From assembly GCF_031458235.1 (NCBI RefSeq), contig NZ_JAVDYB010000001.1, positions 7,010,501-7,074,500 on the forward strand: a stretch of DNA of 64,000 bases. Direction: 5' to 3'. This stretch comes from Catenuloplanes atrovinosus (GTDB lineage Bacteria > Actinomycetota > Actinomycetes > Mycobacteriales > Micromonosporaceae). The notes under the pieces are model-generated. The model searched no databases. It was given only the letters and a program-made list of their open reading frames with translations, and was not told the DNA's origin. Both the position numbers and the translations under genes were made by a program. Of this stretch, positions 34,297-43,620 are shown piece by piece. Positions within the stretch are counted from its first letter, which is position 1, and each line of letters begins with the position of its first letter.

Positions 34297-35718
34297 GTGA
34301 CGACTACCCGAAGCCACCGACAGCCCGTGCCGCCCGCGGTCGCCGCCGGCCACCCCGCCACCGCCGAGGCCGGCCTGCGCGCGCTCGCCGCCGGCGGCAC
34401 CGCCGCGGACGCCGCGGTCGCGGCCGTGCTGGCCAGCGCCGCGACCGAGAGCATCTTCACCGGGCTGGGCGGCGGTGGCTTCGCGATCTGGTTCGACGCC
34501 GCCACCCGCGCCGTGACCTGCCTCGACTTCTTCTGCGCGGTGCCCGGCCTGGACGGCGACGTGACGGCCGGCGACATGGTGCCGACCGATGTCGCGTTCG
34601 GCGCGGTGCCGGTCACGTACTCGATCGGCGGTGCCAGCGTGGCCGTGCCCGGCGTCCCGGCCGGGTGCGGCGAGGTGCACCGCCGCTGGGGCGCACTGCC
34701 GTGGGCCCGCGTGGTCGAACCGGCGACGCTCCTGGCGCGCACCGGCGTGGTGCTGCCCGCGCAACACGCGCAGACACTGATCGGCTGCGGCCCCGCGCTG
34801 TCCGTCGGCGACGGCGAGGCCGTCTACCGCCCCCGAGGCCGGTACCTGACCGCGGGCGAGCGGCTCTACCACCCCGGCCTGGAGACCGCGATGACCGAAC
34901 TGGCCGAGGATGGCCCGTCCATCTTCTACACCGGACGGCTGGCCAAGCTGATGGTCGACGCGGTCCGCGCCAACGGCGGCGCGCTCGGTCCCGCCGACCT
35001 CGCCGCGTACCGGGTGAACGAACTCCCGCTCCGCGAAGCGCGCCTGGCCCGCCGCCACGTGCTCGCCCGCCACGACCTGAACGCGCTGATCGCCACGATC
35101 GGCACGCTCCCCGCCGACCTCGCCGACCTGCCCCGGCCGTCCCGCGCCGTCGCCGTGGCCCGCGCGCTCGCCGACCCGCACCCGCAGCGGCTCGGCGACA
35201 CCACCAACGTGGCCGCGGTCGACGCGCACGGCAACGCCTGCGTCATCACCACCACGCTCGGCCTAGGCGCCGGCGTCTGGCTGCCCGGCCTCGGCGTCCA
35301 CCTCAACTCCATGCTCGGCGAGGCCGAACTGATCACCGCCGACCTGGCACCCGGCGCCCGCATGTCCTCGATGATGTGCCCGCTGATCGTCCTCGACGGC
35401 ACCGGCGAGCTGGTCCTCGCCGCCGGTTCCGCCGGCGCGTCCCGCATCCGTACCGCACTGATCCACACGCTGATCGCCACGCTCATCGACGACCTCGACA
35501 TGACCGCCGCCATCGCCCGCCCCCGCTTCCACGTGGTCGGCCACGAGGTCCACGCCGAGGCCGGCGTCCCCGACGACGAACTGGACGCCCTCACCGCCGC
35601 CGGCTTCCCGGTCACCCGCTGGGACCACCTCAGCCACTACTTCGGCGGCGCCTCCGCCATCGGCCGCCCCGGCGCCGCCGCCGACCCCCGCCGCGGCGGT
35701 GCGGTAGCCCTCCTCTGA
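34297..35718 (+). CDS. gamma-glutamyltransferase-family N-terminal nucleophile hydrolase
   Basis: A 473-residue member of the GGT family, made as a precursor that cleaves itself before a Thr. The N-terminal part shows AVAAGHPATAEAGLRALAAG and GLGGGGFAIWFD. The probable processing site is GDTTNVAAVDAHGNACVITT, where the usual T-T-H is T-T-N. The C-terminal SMMCPLIVL and GSAGASRIRTA correspond to the substrate loop. No signal peptide is visible from the GTG chosen (34297), unlike secreted GGTs, so it may act in the cytoplasm on glutathione-like or gamma-glutamyl compounds. Confidence 0.85.
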   Translation: MTTTRSHRQPVPPAVAAGHPATAEAGLRALAAGGTAADAAVAAVLASAATESIFTGLGGGGFAIWFDAATRAVTCLDFFCAVPGLDGDVTAGDMVPTDVAFGAVPVTYSIGGASVAVPGVPAGCGEVHRRWGALPWARVVEPATLLARTGVVLPAQHAQTLIGCGPALSVGDGEAVYRPRGRYLTAGERLYHPGLETAMTELAEDGPSIFYTGRLAKLMVDAVRANGGALGPADLAAYRVNELPLREARLARRHVLARHDLNALIATIGTLPADLADLPRPSRAVAVARALADPHPQRLGDTTNVAAVDAHGNACVITTTLGLGAGVWLPGLGVHLNSMLGEAELITADLAPGARMSSMMCPLIVLDGTGELVLAAGSAGASRIRTALIHTLIATLIDDLDMTAAIARPRFHVVGHEVHAEAGVPDDELDALTAAGFPVTRWDHLSHYFGGASAIGRPGAAADPRRGGAVALL

Positions 35719-36508
35719 CCGCTCCAAACCATGTTCCGCCACCGCTCCGCTCTGCTCACCCGCCGCACCTCGCCCTGCTCGCCCGGCTGACTCTGCTCTG
35801 CTTACCTGCCGGATTCGCACTGCTTACGCGGCTGGCTTCGCTCTGCTTACCCGCCGAGCCCGGCCCCGCCCACCGGGCCGGCTTTGCTCTGCTTACCCGC
35901 CGAGCCCGGCCCCGCCCACCGGGCCGGCTTTGCTCTGCTTACCCGCCGAGCCCGGCCCCGCCCACCGCGCAAGTCGGCGCTCTTCCCCTCCGCCGTGGTG
36001 ATCTACCCGGCGCGCAGCAGCGGGTTGTTGATCCGGCGCACCACCGCGGGCACCGAATTCGACTTTGCACTGCTTACCTACCGAGTCTCGCCATGCTCAT
36101 CTGGACCAGCGCCGTTCTTACCGGACGAACCGCCACCCCGGGTCGGCGGTCTGCACCAGGTAAGCAGAGCAAAGGCAGTCGGAGCGAGGCCGCGCCGGGC
36201 CGCGAGTGGATCAACCAGGCGGCGGGCAGGGGGCATGCACCGCCGCGCCGGGCCGCGAGCGGATCAGCCGGGCAGCCGGGCGCGGTGATCGCCGCGCTGG
36301 TGCGGGACGTGCGTGCGCCCGTCGGAGCGGCCCGGCTGGGAGGTGCGGGGGTGGGGTGACCAGAGGCGGGACCGGCTCCGATGCGGCGGTGGAGCGGCGG
36401 CGGAGCCGCCGCGAGGTTTGCCCGCGGGAGCGTGCGGATCGCACCACGCCGGAAGCGGGAATATCGGATTTGTTCGGAATGGCGTGGGGGTGAGCGGAGA
36501 ACGGCAGG
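35719..36508. other. 790-bp gene-free region with repeat motif
   Basis: No convincing reading frame is present on either strand. The motif TTTGCTCTGCTTACC or close variants (CTCTGCTTACC, CACTGCTTACC, CACTGCTTACG) recurs at roughly 35796, 35818, 35841, 35887, 35933 and 36068. It recurs in reverse orientation near 36158-36175 (GGTAAGCAGAGCAAAGG). The central part is a tandem array (35841-35967). The right part is simply GC rich. Confidence 0.6.
35841..35967. repeat. 46-bp tandem repeat, about 2.7 copies
   Basis: Units begin at 35841, 35887 and 35933 and are identical across their shared length. Each starts CTCTGCTTACCCGCC and contains an inverted repeat GCCCGG-9-CCGGGC that can form a hairpin; the third copy breaks off after CCACCG. 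Confidence 0.85.
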
Positions 36509-37327
36509 TCAGGGGCGGGTGGCGCGGATGGCGAGGAGGGTGGTGTGGACGTCGAAGGCGTCGCCGTCGTCGCTGGGCCAGCCGCCGTCGGTGCGTTGGG
36601 TTTCGCCGAGGCGTTGGCGGGTGGCGCGAGGGAGGGGGTCGTCGTCGGGGACGCCGGCGCGGCGGAGGGTGGCGGCGAGGTAGGCGGTGTCGCCGGGGCT
36701 GAGCTTGGGGAGGCGGTCGGCGAGGATGAGCTGCATGCGGGCGGCCTCGTAGAACATGTCCTGGCGGTAGAGGACGGCGGCGCCGAGGGCGCCGGTGATC
36801 AGGAAGGACGGCCAGCTGCCGTCCGGGCGGAGGGAGGCGGCGATGGCCCGGGCGGCGGAGCGGGCGACGCCGGCGTAGGCGCCGCCGAGCCGCGGGTCGA
36901 AGTGGCCGCTCTCGGCGGAGGCCCGGCCGCCGCCGATGATCAGCCAGTACGCGGCCAGCGCGGTCAGGTGCAGGCGGGCCTCCGGGTCGCCGGGGCGGGC
37001 CCAGGGTGGCGCGTCGCGCGCGTAGGACGCGTCCTCCTCCCAGGTGCCGTCCGGGCGCTGGCGGCCGGCGAGCCAGTCGAGCGCCTTGCGGCCGGCGGGG
37101 CGGCCGAGCGCGCCGAGGTCGTCGAGCTCGGCGAGGCGGAAGCAGGTGGCGTCGATCGAGGCGATCTCGCCGCCCCACTGGGCGGGCCAGCCGCCGTCGG
37201 GGGCCTGGCCCATCTCGGTGCGGGCGATCGCGTCGTCGGGCGCGGGTGCACCGGTGCGCAGGTAGGAGAGCCGGGCTCGATCCACCTGATCGCCGCGGGC
37301 AACCACGAAACCTATCGCGGCATCCAT
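36509..37327 (-). CDS. alpha-toroid repeat protein (prenyltransferase/squalene-cyclase-like fold)
   Basis: A 272-residue soluble protein built from QW-like repeats: GQAPDGGWPAQWGGE, GRQRPDGTWEED, LRPDGSWPSF and QRTDGGWPSDDGDAFD. Such repeats fold as the alpha-alpha toroid of squalene cyclases and prenyltransferases. The DxDD acid motif of cyclases is not seen, and the protein is half the length of a cyclase, so enzymatic function is doubtful. No signal peptide. Start ATG 37327; a GTG three codons upstream is possible. It stands alone between a repeat-bearing spacer and moeZ. Confidence 0.7.
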   Translation of the reverse strand: MDAAIGFVVARGDQVDRARLSYLRTGAPAPDDAIARTEMGQAPDGGWPAQWGGEIASIDATCFRLAELDDLGALGRPAGRKALDWLAGRQRPDGTWEEDASYARDAPPWARPGDPEARLHLTALAAYWLIIGGGRASAESGHFDPRLGGAYAGVARSAARAIAASLRPDGSWPSFLITGALGAAVLYRQDMFYEAARMQLILADRLPKLSPGDTAYLAATLRRAGVPDDDPLPRATRQRLGETQRTDGGWPSDDGDAFDVHTTLLAIRATRP

Positions 37328-37427
37328 GTCGACCACCGCGCAAGGCTACCGCCGGAGTGGGTGATCCGCCGTCGTCGAGTCAGCCTTGGTCCACTATCCG
37401 TGAGGGGGATCTCGTCGAAAGAACAGC

Positions 37428-37460
37428 AAAATGCCCGCCTCCGGGTGGAAGCGGGCATTT
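37428..37460 (-). terminator. terminator after moeZ
   Basis: On the minus strand AAATGCCCGCTTCC and its near-complement GGAGGCGGGCATTT close on a 4-base loop and run into TTTTG, 12 bases past the moeZ stop. Confidence 0.85.
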
Positions 37461-37471
37461 CACGATAAGGC

Positions 37472-38632
37472 CTAGTATTCCGGGAGCGACGGGTCGATGT
37501 TCTTGACCCAGGAGACCACGCCGCCCTGGACGTGGACCGCGTCCTTGAAGCCGGCGGCCTTGACCGCGGCCAGCGCCTCGGCCGAGCGCACGCCGGACTT
37601 GCAGTGCAGCACGATCTGCTTGTCCTGCGGCAGCGTGGCGAGCGCCTCGCCGTTCAGGATGTCGCCCTTGGGGATGAGCGTGGAGCCGGGGATGCGGACG
37701 ATCTCGTACTCCGCGGGCTCGCGCACGTCGACCAGGAAGATGTCCTTGCCGGCGTCCTGCCATTCCTTCAGCTCGTGCACGGTGATCGTGGAGCCGAGCG
37801 TGGCCTCCTGCGCCTCCTCGGAGACGGCGCCGCAGAAGTCGTCGTAGTCGATCAGACCGGTGATCGGCTCCGCGTTCGGGTCCTTCCGGATCTTGATCGT
37901 GCGGTACGACATGTCCAGCGCGTCGTAGACCATCAGGCGGCCGAGCAGCGGCTCACCGATGCCGGTGATGAGCTTGATCGCCTCGGTGACCTGGACCGCG
38001 CCGATCGACGCGCACAGCACGCCGAGCACGCCACCCTCGGCGCAGGACGGCACCATGCCGGGCGGCGGGGGCTCCGGGTAGAGGTCCCGGTAGTTCGGGC
38101 CGTACTGGTCCCAGAACACGCTGACCTGGCCGTCGAAGCGGTAGATCGAACCCCACACGTACGGCTTGCCGAGCAGCACGCACGCGTCGTTGACCAGGTA
38201 GCGGGTGGCGAAGTTGTCGGTGCCGTCGACGATCAGGTCGTACTGCCCGAAGATCTCGAACACGTTGTCGTTGTCCAGCGACGTGTTGTGGATCTGGACG
38301 TTCACGTACGGGTTGATCTCGCGCACGGACGCGGCCGCGGACTCCGCCTTCGGCTTACCGATGTCGGACTGCCCGTGGATGATCTGACGCTGCAGATTGG
38401 ACTCGTCCACCGTGTCGAAGTCGACGATGCCCAGCGTGCCGACGCCGGCCGCCGCCAGGTACATCAGCGCCGGGGAGCCCAGGCCGCCGGCGCCCACACA
38501 GAGCACCTTGGCGTTCTTGAGCCGCTTCTGCCCCTCGACCCCGACGTCCGGGATGATGAGGTGGCGGGAATAGCGACGGATCTCGTCCACGGTGAGCTCG
38601 GCGGCGGGTTCGACGAGCGGGGGTAGGGCCAC
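37472..38632 (-). CDS. moeZ: adenylyltransferase/sulfurtransferase MoeZ
   Basis: A 386-residue two-domain enzyme that adenylates the C-terminal Gly of sulfur-carrier proteins (MoaD, ThiS, CysO type) and then transfers sulfur to them. The N-terminal ThiF/MoeB domain has CVGAGGLGSPALMYLAAAGV and DGTDNFATRYLVND. The C-terminal rhodanese domain (about 280-386) has the active Cys in LHCKSGVRSAEAL. GTG 38632 is preceded by GGGGAG at good spacing and gives the family start A-L-P-P-L-V-E-P; an upstream ATG adds 13 residues. It is syntenic with M. tuberculosis Rv3206c. Confidence 0.95.
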   Translation of the reverse strand: MALPPLVEPAAELTVDEIRRYSRHLIIPDVGVEGQKRLKNAKVLCVGAGGLGSPALMYLAAAGVGTLGIVDFDTVDESNLQRQIIHGQSDIGKPKAESAAASVREINPYVNVQIHNTSLDNDNVFEIFGQYDLIVDGTDNFATRYLVNDACVLLGKPYVWGSIYRFDGQVSVFWDQYGPNYRDLYPEPPPPGMVPSCAEGGVLGVLCASIGAVQVTEAIKLITGIGEPLLGRLMVYDALDMSYRTIKIRKDPNAEPITGLIDYDDFCGAVSEEAQEATLGSTITVHELKEWQDAGKDIFLVDVREPAEYEIVRIPGSTLIPKGDILNGEALATLPQDKQIVLHCKSGVRSAEALAAVKAAGFKDAVHVQGGVVSWVKNIDPSLPEY

Positions 38633-38741
38633 GATATGACTCCCCGAATCGATTGGGTATACGGAGGCCATTGTTGCTCGGGCGCCGCGACGGACGCCAT
38701 GAGAAGGGACACGCGCCCGTACTGCGGGACAAGGGAATAGT

Positions 38742-39911
38742 TCACCTCGTGGGTTTGCCCGCGTAACGCCGGCCGGCCAGATAGGGCCACGCGTTCGCCA
38801 GGCATCCGCGCAGGCCGTAGGTCTGCTGCTGCATCACCGGCGCGGGCGACCCCGGCCCCGGGCAGGCCTCGTGCCCGTGCCCGAACTGGTGGCCGACCTC
38901 GTGGTTGACCGCGTACGCCCGATAGTCCGCCAGCGGCGCACCGTAGTCCGGGATCGCGGTCTGCCACCGCGCCACATTGATGATGACCTTGCCGGTCAGT
39001 CGGCAGGACGTGTATCCGGACGTGACCAGCCCGCCCGTCGCGCACATGCGTTCCGTGGTCTTCGGCGTGGCGAGGTGGATCGTGAACTCGGCGCCCTGCC
39101 CCTGCGCCACCCGCTGCAACCGGAACTGCCCGGGCGCGATCCAGCTGCGCGGGTCGCCCAGGATGCGGTCCACCTCGGCCGCGAACGCCGCGGCCGTGAC
39201 GCCGGCGCCGCCCTCGGCCACCACGTGGAACCGGCGCAGCACGCCGGCCCGGCCCAGCATCGGGCCGGGACCCGGGGCGTACGTGAACCGGCCGCTCCCC
39301 TGCTGCGCGAACGCGCTGGTCTTCTCCGGTATGACGGTCTCCCCACCGGGCGGCGCGGCGGTGGCGGACGGCGTCCGGACGATCGGCGTCTTAATCACGG
39401 GGGTCTTGACGGCCGGACCGGACGGCACCGGTCCCGCGCGGCGCGCTCCCTCGGCCGACCGGGTGGGCGGCTCGGCCGGGAGCGCCGGCGCCGCCGTGCC
39501 GCCGGGCGCGCTGACCGGCCGGTAGTCGGGTCCTCGCGCGAGATCCACGCCGACCAGTGCGGTCGCGGCCAGCAGCAGTGCGATCACGCCGGTACGCCGG
39601 CGCTTGCGCCGCACCCGGATGGGGCCGGTGTCCCGCGTCGCCGACCGGGGCGTGGGCCGCCGGGCCGGCCCGGGGATGCGCACCGAGCCGGCGTCCTGGC
39701 GCAGCCGTCCGGACCGGCCCTCGGCCCGGGTCGCCGCCAGCGCGCGGGACATCGGCGCCGTGGGCAGCCCGAAGTTGTCCCGCCGCTGGCGGCGACGCTC
39801 CTCGGGGTCGAGGCGGACGCGCCGGATCGCGGCCGCGGCGGCCGCGCGTTCCGCGGGGGTACGGCCGTCGGCGGCTCCCAGGGAGAAGGATCGGTTACCG
39901 GGAGTAGCCAT
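38742..39911 (-). CDS. DUF3152 membrane-anchored zinc metalloprotease-like protein
   Basis: A 389-residue protein. A basic, disordered cytoplasmic head (about 1-105, with V-R-R-K-R-R-R-T before the membrane) leads to one hydrophobic helix (GVIALLLAATALVGVDLA, about 108-125). A Pro/Ala linker and an extracellular DUF3152 domain follow. That domain carries NHEVGHQFGHGHEACPGPG, an HExxHxxxH zinc site plus a nearby Cys, so a secreted-face metalloprotease is likely. Family substrates are unknown. Neighbour of moeZ in many actinobacteria. Confidence 0.88.
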   Translation of the reverse strand: MATPGNRSFSLGAADGRTPAERAAAAAAIRRVRLDPEERRRQRRDNFGLPTAPMSRALAATRAEGRSGRLRQDAGSVRIPGPARRPTPRSATRDTGPIRVRRKRRRTGVIALLLAATALVGVDLARGPDYRPVSAPGGTAAPALPAEPPTRSAEGARRAGPVPSGPAVKTPVIKTPIVRTPSATAAPPGGETVIPEKTSAFAQQGSGRFTYAPGPGPMLGRAGVLRRFHVVAEGGAGVTAAAFAAEVDRILGDPRSWIAPGQFRLQRVAQGQGAEFTIHLATPKTTERMCATGGLVTSGYTSCRLTGKVIINVARWQTAIPDYGAPLADYRAYAVNHEVGHQFGHGHEACPGPGSPAPVMQQQTYGLRGCLANAWPYLAGRRYAGKPTR

Positions 39912-39950
39912 TGCCCTTCAAGATTGCCACCTAAAACCGCCGAAAATGGC

Positions 39951-40907
39951 CTAACCCGCCCGAGAAGGTGTGGCGACCTCGTCCATCAGCCCGAGAATCG
40001 CCCGGGCCACGGCCTCCGGCATCTCCATCATCGGTACGTGCCCGACGCCCTCCAGCATCATCAGCCGGCTGTCCGGGATCACGCGCGCCACCTGCGCGGG
40101 CACGCGCGTATCCACCAGCCGGTCCCGGTCGCCGCCGATCACCAGCGTGGGCGCGGTGACGGCGGACGCGAGCCGCCAGAGCGAGTTCGCGCCCGGCAGG
40201 TACGCCCGGAGGAAGCTGCCGACCAGCGCGCGCATCGTCCCCACGTACGCGCTGGCGTAGTGCTCCGTGAACCGCATCTCCAGCTCCTCCAGCGCCTCGC
40301 GCCACCGCTGCTCCGACATCCGGGCCGGGTCGGCGTAGCAGGCGTTGAGCACCTGGCGGGTGAGCGTGGGCCGCAGCCGGGCGAAACGGCGCGCGGCCAG
40401 CCGGTCCGCCCTCGGCAGCGCCAGGAACGGCACCACCGCGGCCTGCAGCGTGCGGCGCAGGTCGAGGAACGGCATCGCGGGCGTGATCAGTGTGAGCGTG
40501 CGGATCAGGTCGGGCCGGACCGCGGCGGCGCGCACCGAGATGACGCCGCCCAGCGAGTTCCCGACCAGGTGCACCGGGCCACGGCCGGTCTCCTCGATCA
40601 GCCGGACCAGCAGCTTCGCCAGCGCGGCGATCGAGTAGCGCGGCACCGGGTCGCTGTAGCCGAAGCCGGGCAGGTCGAGCGCGAACCCGTCCAGGCGGGC
40701 GGAGAGCAGACCGGCCAGATCGGTCCAGTTCTGGGCCGAGCCGCCGAGGCCGTGCACGTAGATCGCCGGCTCGGCGTGGCCGGACGTCCCGGGAGTCTCC
40801 CTGACCTGCACCGAGCGCCCGCCCAGCGAGATCCGCCGGGTGGGCCAGGGCGGTGGAGGTTCCGATCGGGACAGCGCGGATTCATCCGCCAGTAACGCGG
40901 GCTTCAT
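39951..40907 (-). CDS. alpha/beta hydrolase
   Basis: A 318-residue serine hydrolase with YVHGLGGSAQNW (oxyanion), GNSLGG (nucleophile Ser), GDRDRLVD (acid) and GVGHVPMMEMP (His). It lacks a signal peptide and lid signatures that would name the substrate; lipase/esterase or dehalogenase-like activity is possible. Start ATG 40907. It lies between the DUF3152 gene and the large disordered-protein gene on the same strand, a conserved actinobacterial neighbourhood. Confidence 0.88.
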   Translation of the reverse strand: MKPALLADESALSRSEPPPPWPTRRISLGGRSVQVRETPGTSGHAEPAIYVHGLGGSAQNWTDLAGLLSARLDGFALDLPGFGYSDPVPRYSIAALAKLLVRLIEETGRGPVHLVGNSLGGVISVRAAAVRPDLIRTLTLITPAMPFLDLRRTLQAAVVPFLALPRADRLAARRFARLRPTLTRQVLNACYADPARMSEQRWREALEELEMRFTEHYASAYVGTMRALVGSFLRAYLPGANSLWRLASAVTAPTLVIGGDRDRLVDTRVPAQVARVIPDSRLMMLEGVGHVPMMEMPEAVARAILGLMDEVATPSRAG

Positions 40908-40952
40908 GGGATCAAGTCTGCCCGCACGCCTGCTCGGCATGCGGGCAGATGA

Positions 40953-43445
40953 TCAAGAAGGCAGCAGACCCTCGAGTCGCCGGTTCACCGCGGCGAGCGT
41001 GGCGCGCACGACGGCCTGCCGCCGGTCGCCGCTGACCACGGCCGAGCCGCTGAGCTGCTCCACCCAGCCGTCGCAGGCCAGCAGCAGGACCACCAGCGCG
41101 ACCTCGGTGGTGCCGAATGGGACCACGGCCGCGTGCTCGACGTAACAGCGGCCCGGCTCCTCGCCCTTCTCGTCGGAGCGCAGCAGCTCGTCCACGGCGG
41201 AGGCGGCCGCGACCGAGCAGAGGCGCAGCACGTAGCCGTCCACGGCCGGTCCGGTGGCGACGCCGGTGGCAACCTGCTCGCCGACCGCCAGCTCCACCTC
41301 CACGGTCACGTCCAGCCCGACCGTCCGGGTCTGCACGTGCTCTATCAGCACGCGCGGGCCGGGACGGCCGCCCGGGTCGAGCGCGGGCGGGCCCACCACG
41401 GCCGTGGTGGGCTGGCCGGGCAGATAGCCGGCCACCACCTGCTCGCCCTCGTCGACGGCGACCGGCTCGACCGGGGTCTCCGCGGGCGCGGCCGCCCGGC
41501 GGCGCCGCGCGGGCTCGTCGGCCGGGGCCGGCTGCGCGGGAACGCTCGGCGCGCTCTGGCCGGGCCGCACGCCGGGCTGGATCGGCACGTGCGCGGAGGC
41601 CGCGGCCGGCTCCGGCTTCGGTGCGGCGGTGGGACGCGGCAGGTAGCTGACGCCGCTGCGGGTCTGCGGGCGGGCCGACGGCTCGGCCGGTGCCTCCGCG
41701 GGCGGGCGGATCGGCGTGACCGAGGCCGGGACCGCCGCCCCGCCGATCGGCAGGCCCTCCTGCGAGGACGCGGCCAGGCCCATGCGCTCCTGGAGCAGCC
41801 GGGCGACCATCCGGGAGACCTCGGCCGGGTCGGCGCCGTCGGTCAGGTCCAGCCGGAGCTTGTGCGCGCCGCTCTCGGTGACGTGCACGGTCGCGTGCCG
41901 CACGCCGGCGACCTCGCGCACCGCGAGCTGGATCGCGTCCACGTCGAACCCGTCCGGGCGGTCCCGCTCCGGCGTGGAGTCCTCGCGGCGCAGGCTGTCC
42001 GCGATCCGGGCCAGGTCGGGCGCGTCGGCGGCCGGCGGACCGGCGACCGGCGCCGCGGGTATCAGCGGCACGTCGTCCGACGGCACCCGCTTGGGCAGTG
42101 CCTCCGGCGCGCGGCCGAAGTCGTCGAACTCGTCGCGGCCGGCCGGCAGCAGGCCGGGAGGCGGCGGGTACGCCGGGTAGCCCTCCGGATAGGAGGGCTG
42201 ACGGAAGGTCGGCTCGTCCGCAGGGTCCGGCACCGCGCGACGGCGGCCCTCCTCCGGCGCGCCCTCGCGGCGGCTGTCCAGGTCCAGCGGGCGGAACTCG
42301 CGGCGGCCGGCCGTGCGCGGCGCGGCCTCCCGAAGCTCCGGGCTCTCCTCGGCCGCGCGGGACGACCGGCGCGGCGGCAGTTCGTCGTCGGTCTCGGCCG
42401 CACGGGCCTCGCTGGACCGGCGCGGCGCGTAGGCCGGCCGGTCCCGGTGCTGCGCGTCCTCCGGCGCCTCGTCCGGGGCGGCCGTGGGGGCCGACGCGGT
42501 CGCGGGCGCGTCGGCGGGCGACTCCGCGCGGTCCCGGCCGAAGCCGCGGCCGAACTCCGGCGAGCGCCGGCGCATCCCCTCCAGCAGGCGGCCGCCGGCC
42601 TCACCGCGGTCGCGCGGCTCGCGCCCCTGGCGGGTCGGCAGGCCCTCCGGTGAGTCGCTCAGTCGTACCCCGTTGACCTCGGTGTCCGTCAGCTCGGCCC
42701 GGGACGGCTCGGCGCGCCCCTCGCGGGCGAGGCCGCCGTCGATCGCGCGCAGCCCACCGGTGGGGCTGTCGCCGCGACGGCCGAAGCGCGGCTCGTCCGC
42801 ACGCACCGGCTCGGGCTGCCGCGGGTTGACCGGGCGCAGCGGCTCGACCGAACGCGGCCCGCTGACCTGGCGCGGCGTGGTGCCGGAGCGCTGGCCACCG
42901 ATCGGGCGCGGGCCGCCGTAGCGGCGCGCCGCGGCATCCGGGTCGGAGTCGCCGTGACCCCAGCCGGCCTCGCCGGGCGGGTGCCACGAGTCACGCGGTG
43001 TGATCTCGGACTCGGTCTGCTCGCCCTGGTACGCGGGGCGCGGCAGGAGACCGGCGTCCTCCAGGTCACCTTCGTACGGGTACGGGGGCGCGCTGGCCGG
43101 CACCTGAGCGGCCGGCAGCGGGGGTTGCGGCTCTACCGGGTGCTCCTCGTGATCATGGCCGTTGACCGGCCGACGCTGGGCCCGGCCGGGGGTGGCCGGT
43201 GGGGACGGAGACAGCTGCGCCATCAGGTCCGCGTACCGGGCCTGCGGATCGATCCACGCCGCGTCCCGGTCACTCGCCTGGCGCCACGCCGGGGGCATCG
43301 GCTCCGGCTCGAGCGAGGGACCCGCGTTCGACCATGCGGAATCGACCGGCGCCCAGCCGTTCGGCCGGGTCCGGTCGTCACGCGGAGCCGCACCGTTATG
43401 GTTTTCACCCGGCGTGGCGTCGTCCGCTTCCCTCGATTCGTCCAC
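40953..43445 (-). CDS. large disordered protein with conserved C-terminal domain, unknown
   Basis: An 830-residue protein. The first 470 residues or so are low complexity, rich in Pro, Arg, Glu, Asp and Ser, with no membrane helix. Two ordered parts follow. One (about 485-545, DVDAIQLAVREVAGVRHATV and HKLRLDLTDG) is of ferredoxin-like pattern. The other is a C-terminal region (about 690-830, VEVELAVGEQVATGVATGP ... LLLACDGWVEQLSGSAVVSG ... ATLAAVNRRLEGLLPS) resembling the small regulatory domains of isopropylmalate-synthase type by shape only. GTG start with GGAGG. Possibly a scaffold or regulator; not a recognised family. Confidence 0.7.
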   Translation of the reverse strand: MDESREADDATPGENHNGAAPRDDRTRPNGWAPVDSAWSNAGPSLEPEPMPPAWRQASDRDAAWIDPQARYADLMAQLSPSPPATPGRAQRRPVNGHDHEEHPVEPQPPLPAAQVPASAPPYPYEGDLEDAGLLPRPAYQGEQTESEITPRDSWHPPGEAGWGHGDSDPDAAARRYGGPRPIGGQRSGTTPRQVSGPRSVEPLRPVNPRQPEPVRADEPRFGRRGDSPTGGLRAIDGGLAREGRAEPSRAELTDTEVNGVRLSDSPEGLPTRQGREPRDRGEAGGRLLEGMRRRSPEFGRGFGRDRAESPADAPATASAPTAAPDEAPEDAQHRDRPAYAPRRSSEARAAETDDELPPRRSSRAAEESPELREAAPRTAGRREFRPLDLDSRREGAPEEGRRRAVPDPADEPTFRQPSYPEGYPAYPPPPGLLPAGRDEFDDFGRAPEALPKRVPSDDVPLIPAAPVAGPPAADAPDLARIADSLRREDSTPERDRPDGFDVDAIQLAVREVAGVRHATVHVTESGAHKLRLDLTDGADPAEVSRMVARLLQERMGLAASSQEGLPIGGAAVPASVTPIRPPAEAPAEPSARPQTRSGVSYLPRPTAAPKPEPAAASAHVPIQPGVRPGQSAPSVPAQPAPADEPARRRRAAAPAETPVEPVAVDEGEQVVAGYLPGQPTTAVVGPPALDPGGRPGPRVLIEHVQTRTVGLDVTVEVELAVGEQVATGVATGPAVDGYVLRLCSVAAASAVDELLRSDEKGEEPGRCYVEHAAVVPFGTTEVALVVLLLACDGWVEQLSGSAVVSGDRRQAVVRATLAAVNRRLEGLLPS

Positions 43446-43620
43446 CGTGCGCTCCTCCGTCGCCCCCGCTGAGGCTACCGTGTGCTGACAGCAGCGATAA
43501 GTTGCTACGTCGGGCTAATTCGGCAACCGGGCGGGTGAGTGGTGGAAACCACGTCGCGCCGGATACTGAAGCCCGTGGCGGGAGCGGCGCACACTCCGCT
43601 CGCAGCAAGGAGGTAGATCA

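Noticed and set aside
35841-35967. CRISPR array.
   Set aside because: The units are directly adjacent 46-bp tandem copies without unique spacers, and no cas genes are present.
36206-36493. A 95-codon plus-strand frame in the repeat-bearing spacer.
   Set aside because: Arg/Gly/Ala-rich sequence without ribosome site or domain pattern, and it overlaps the next gene's 3' side.
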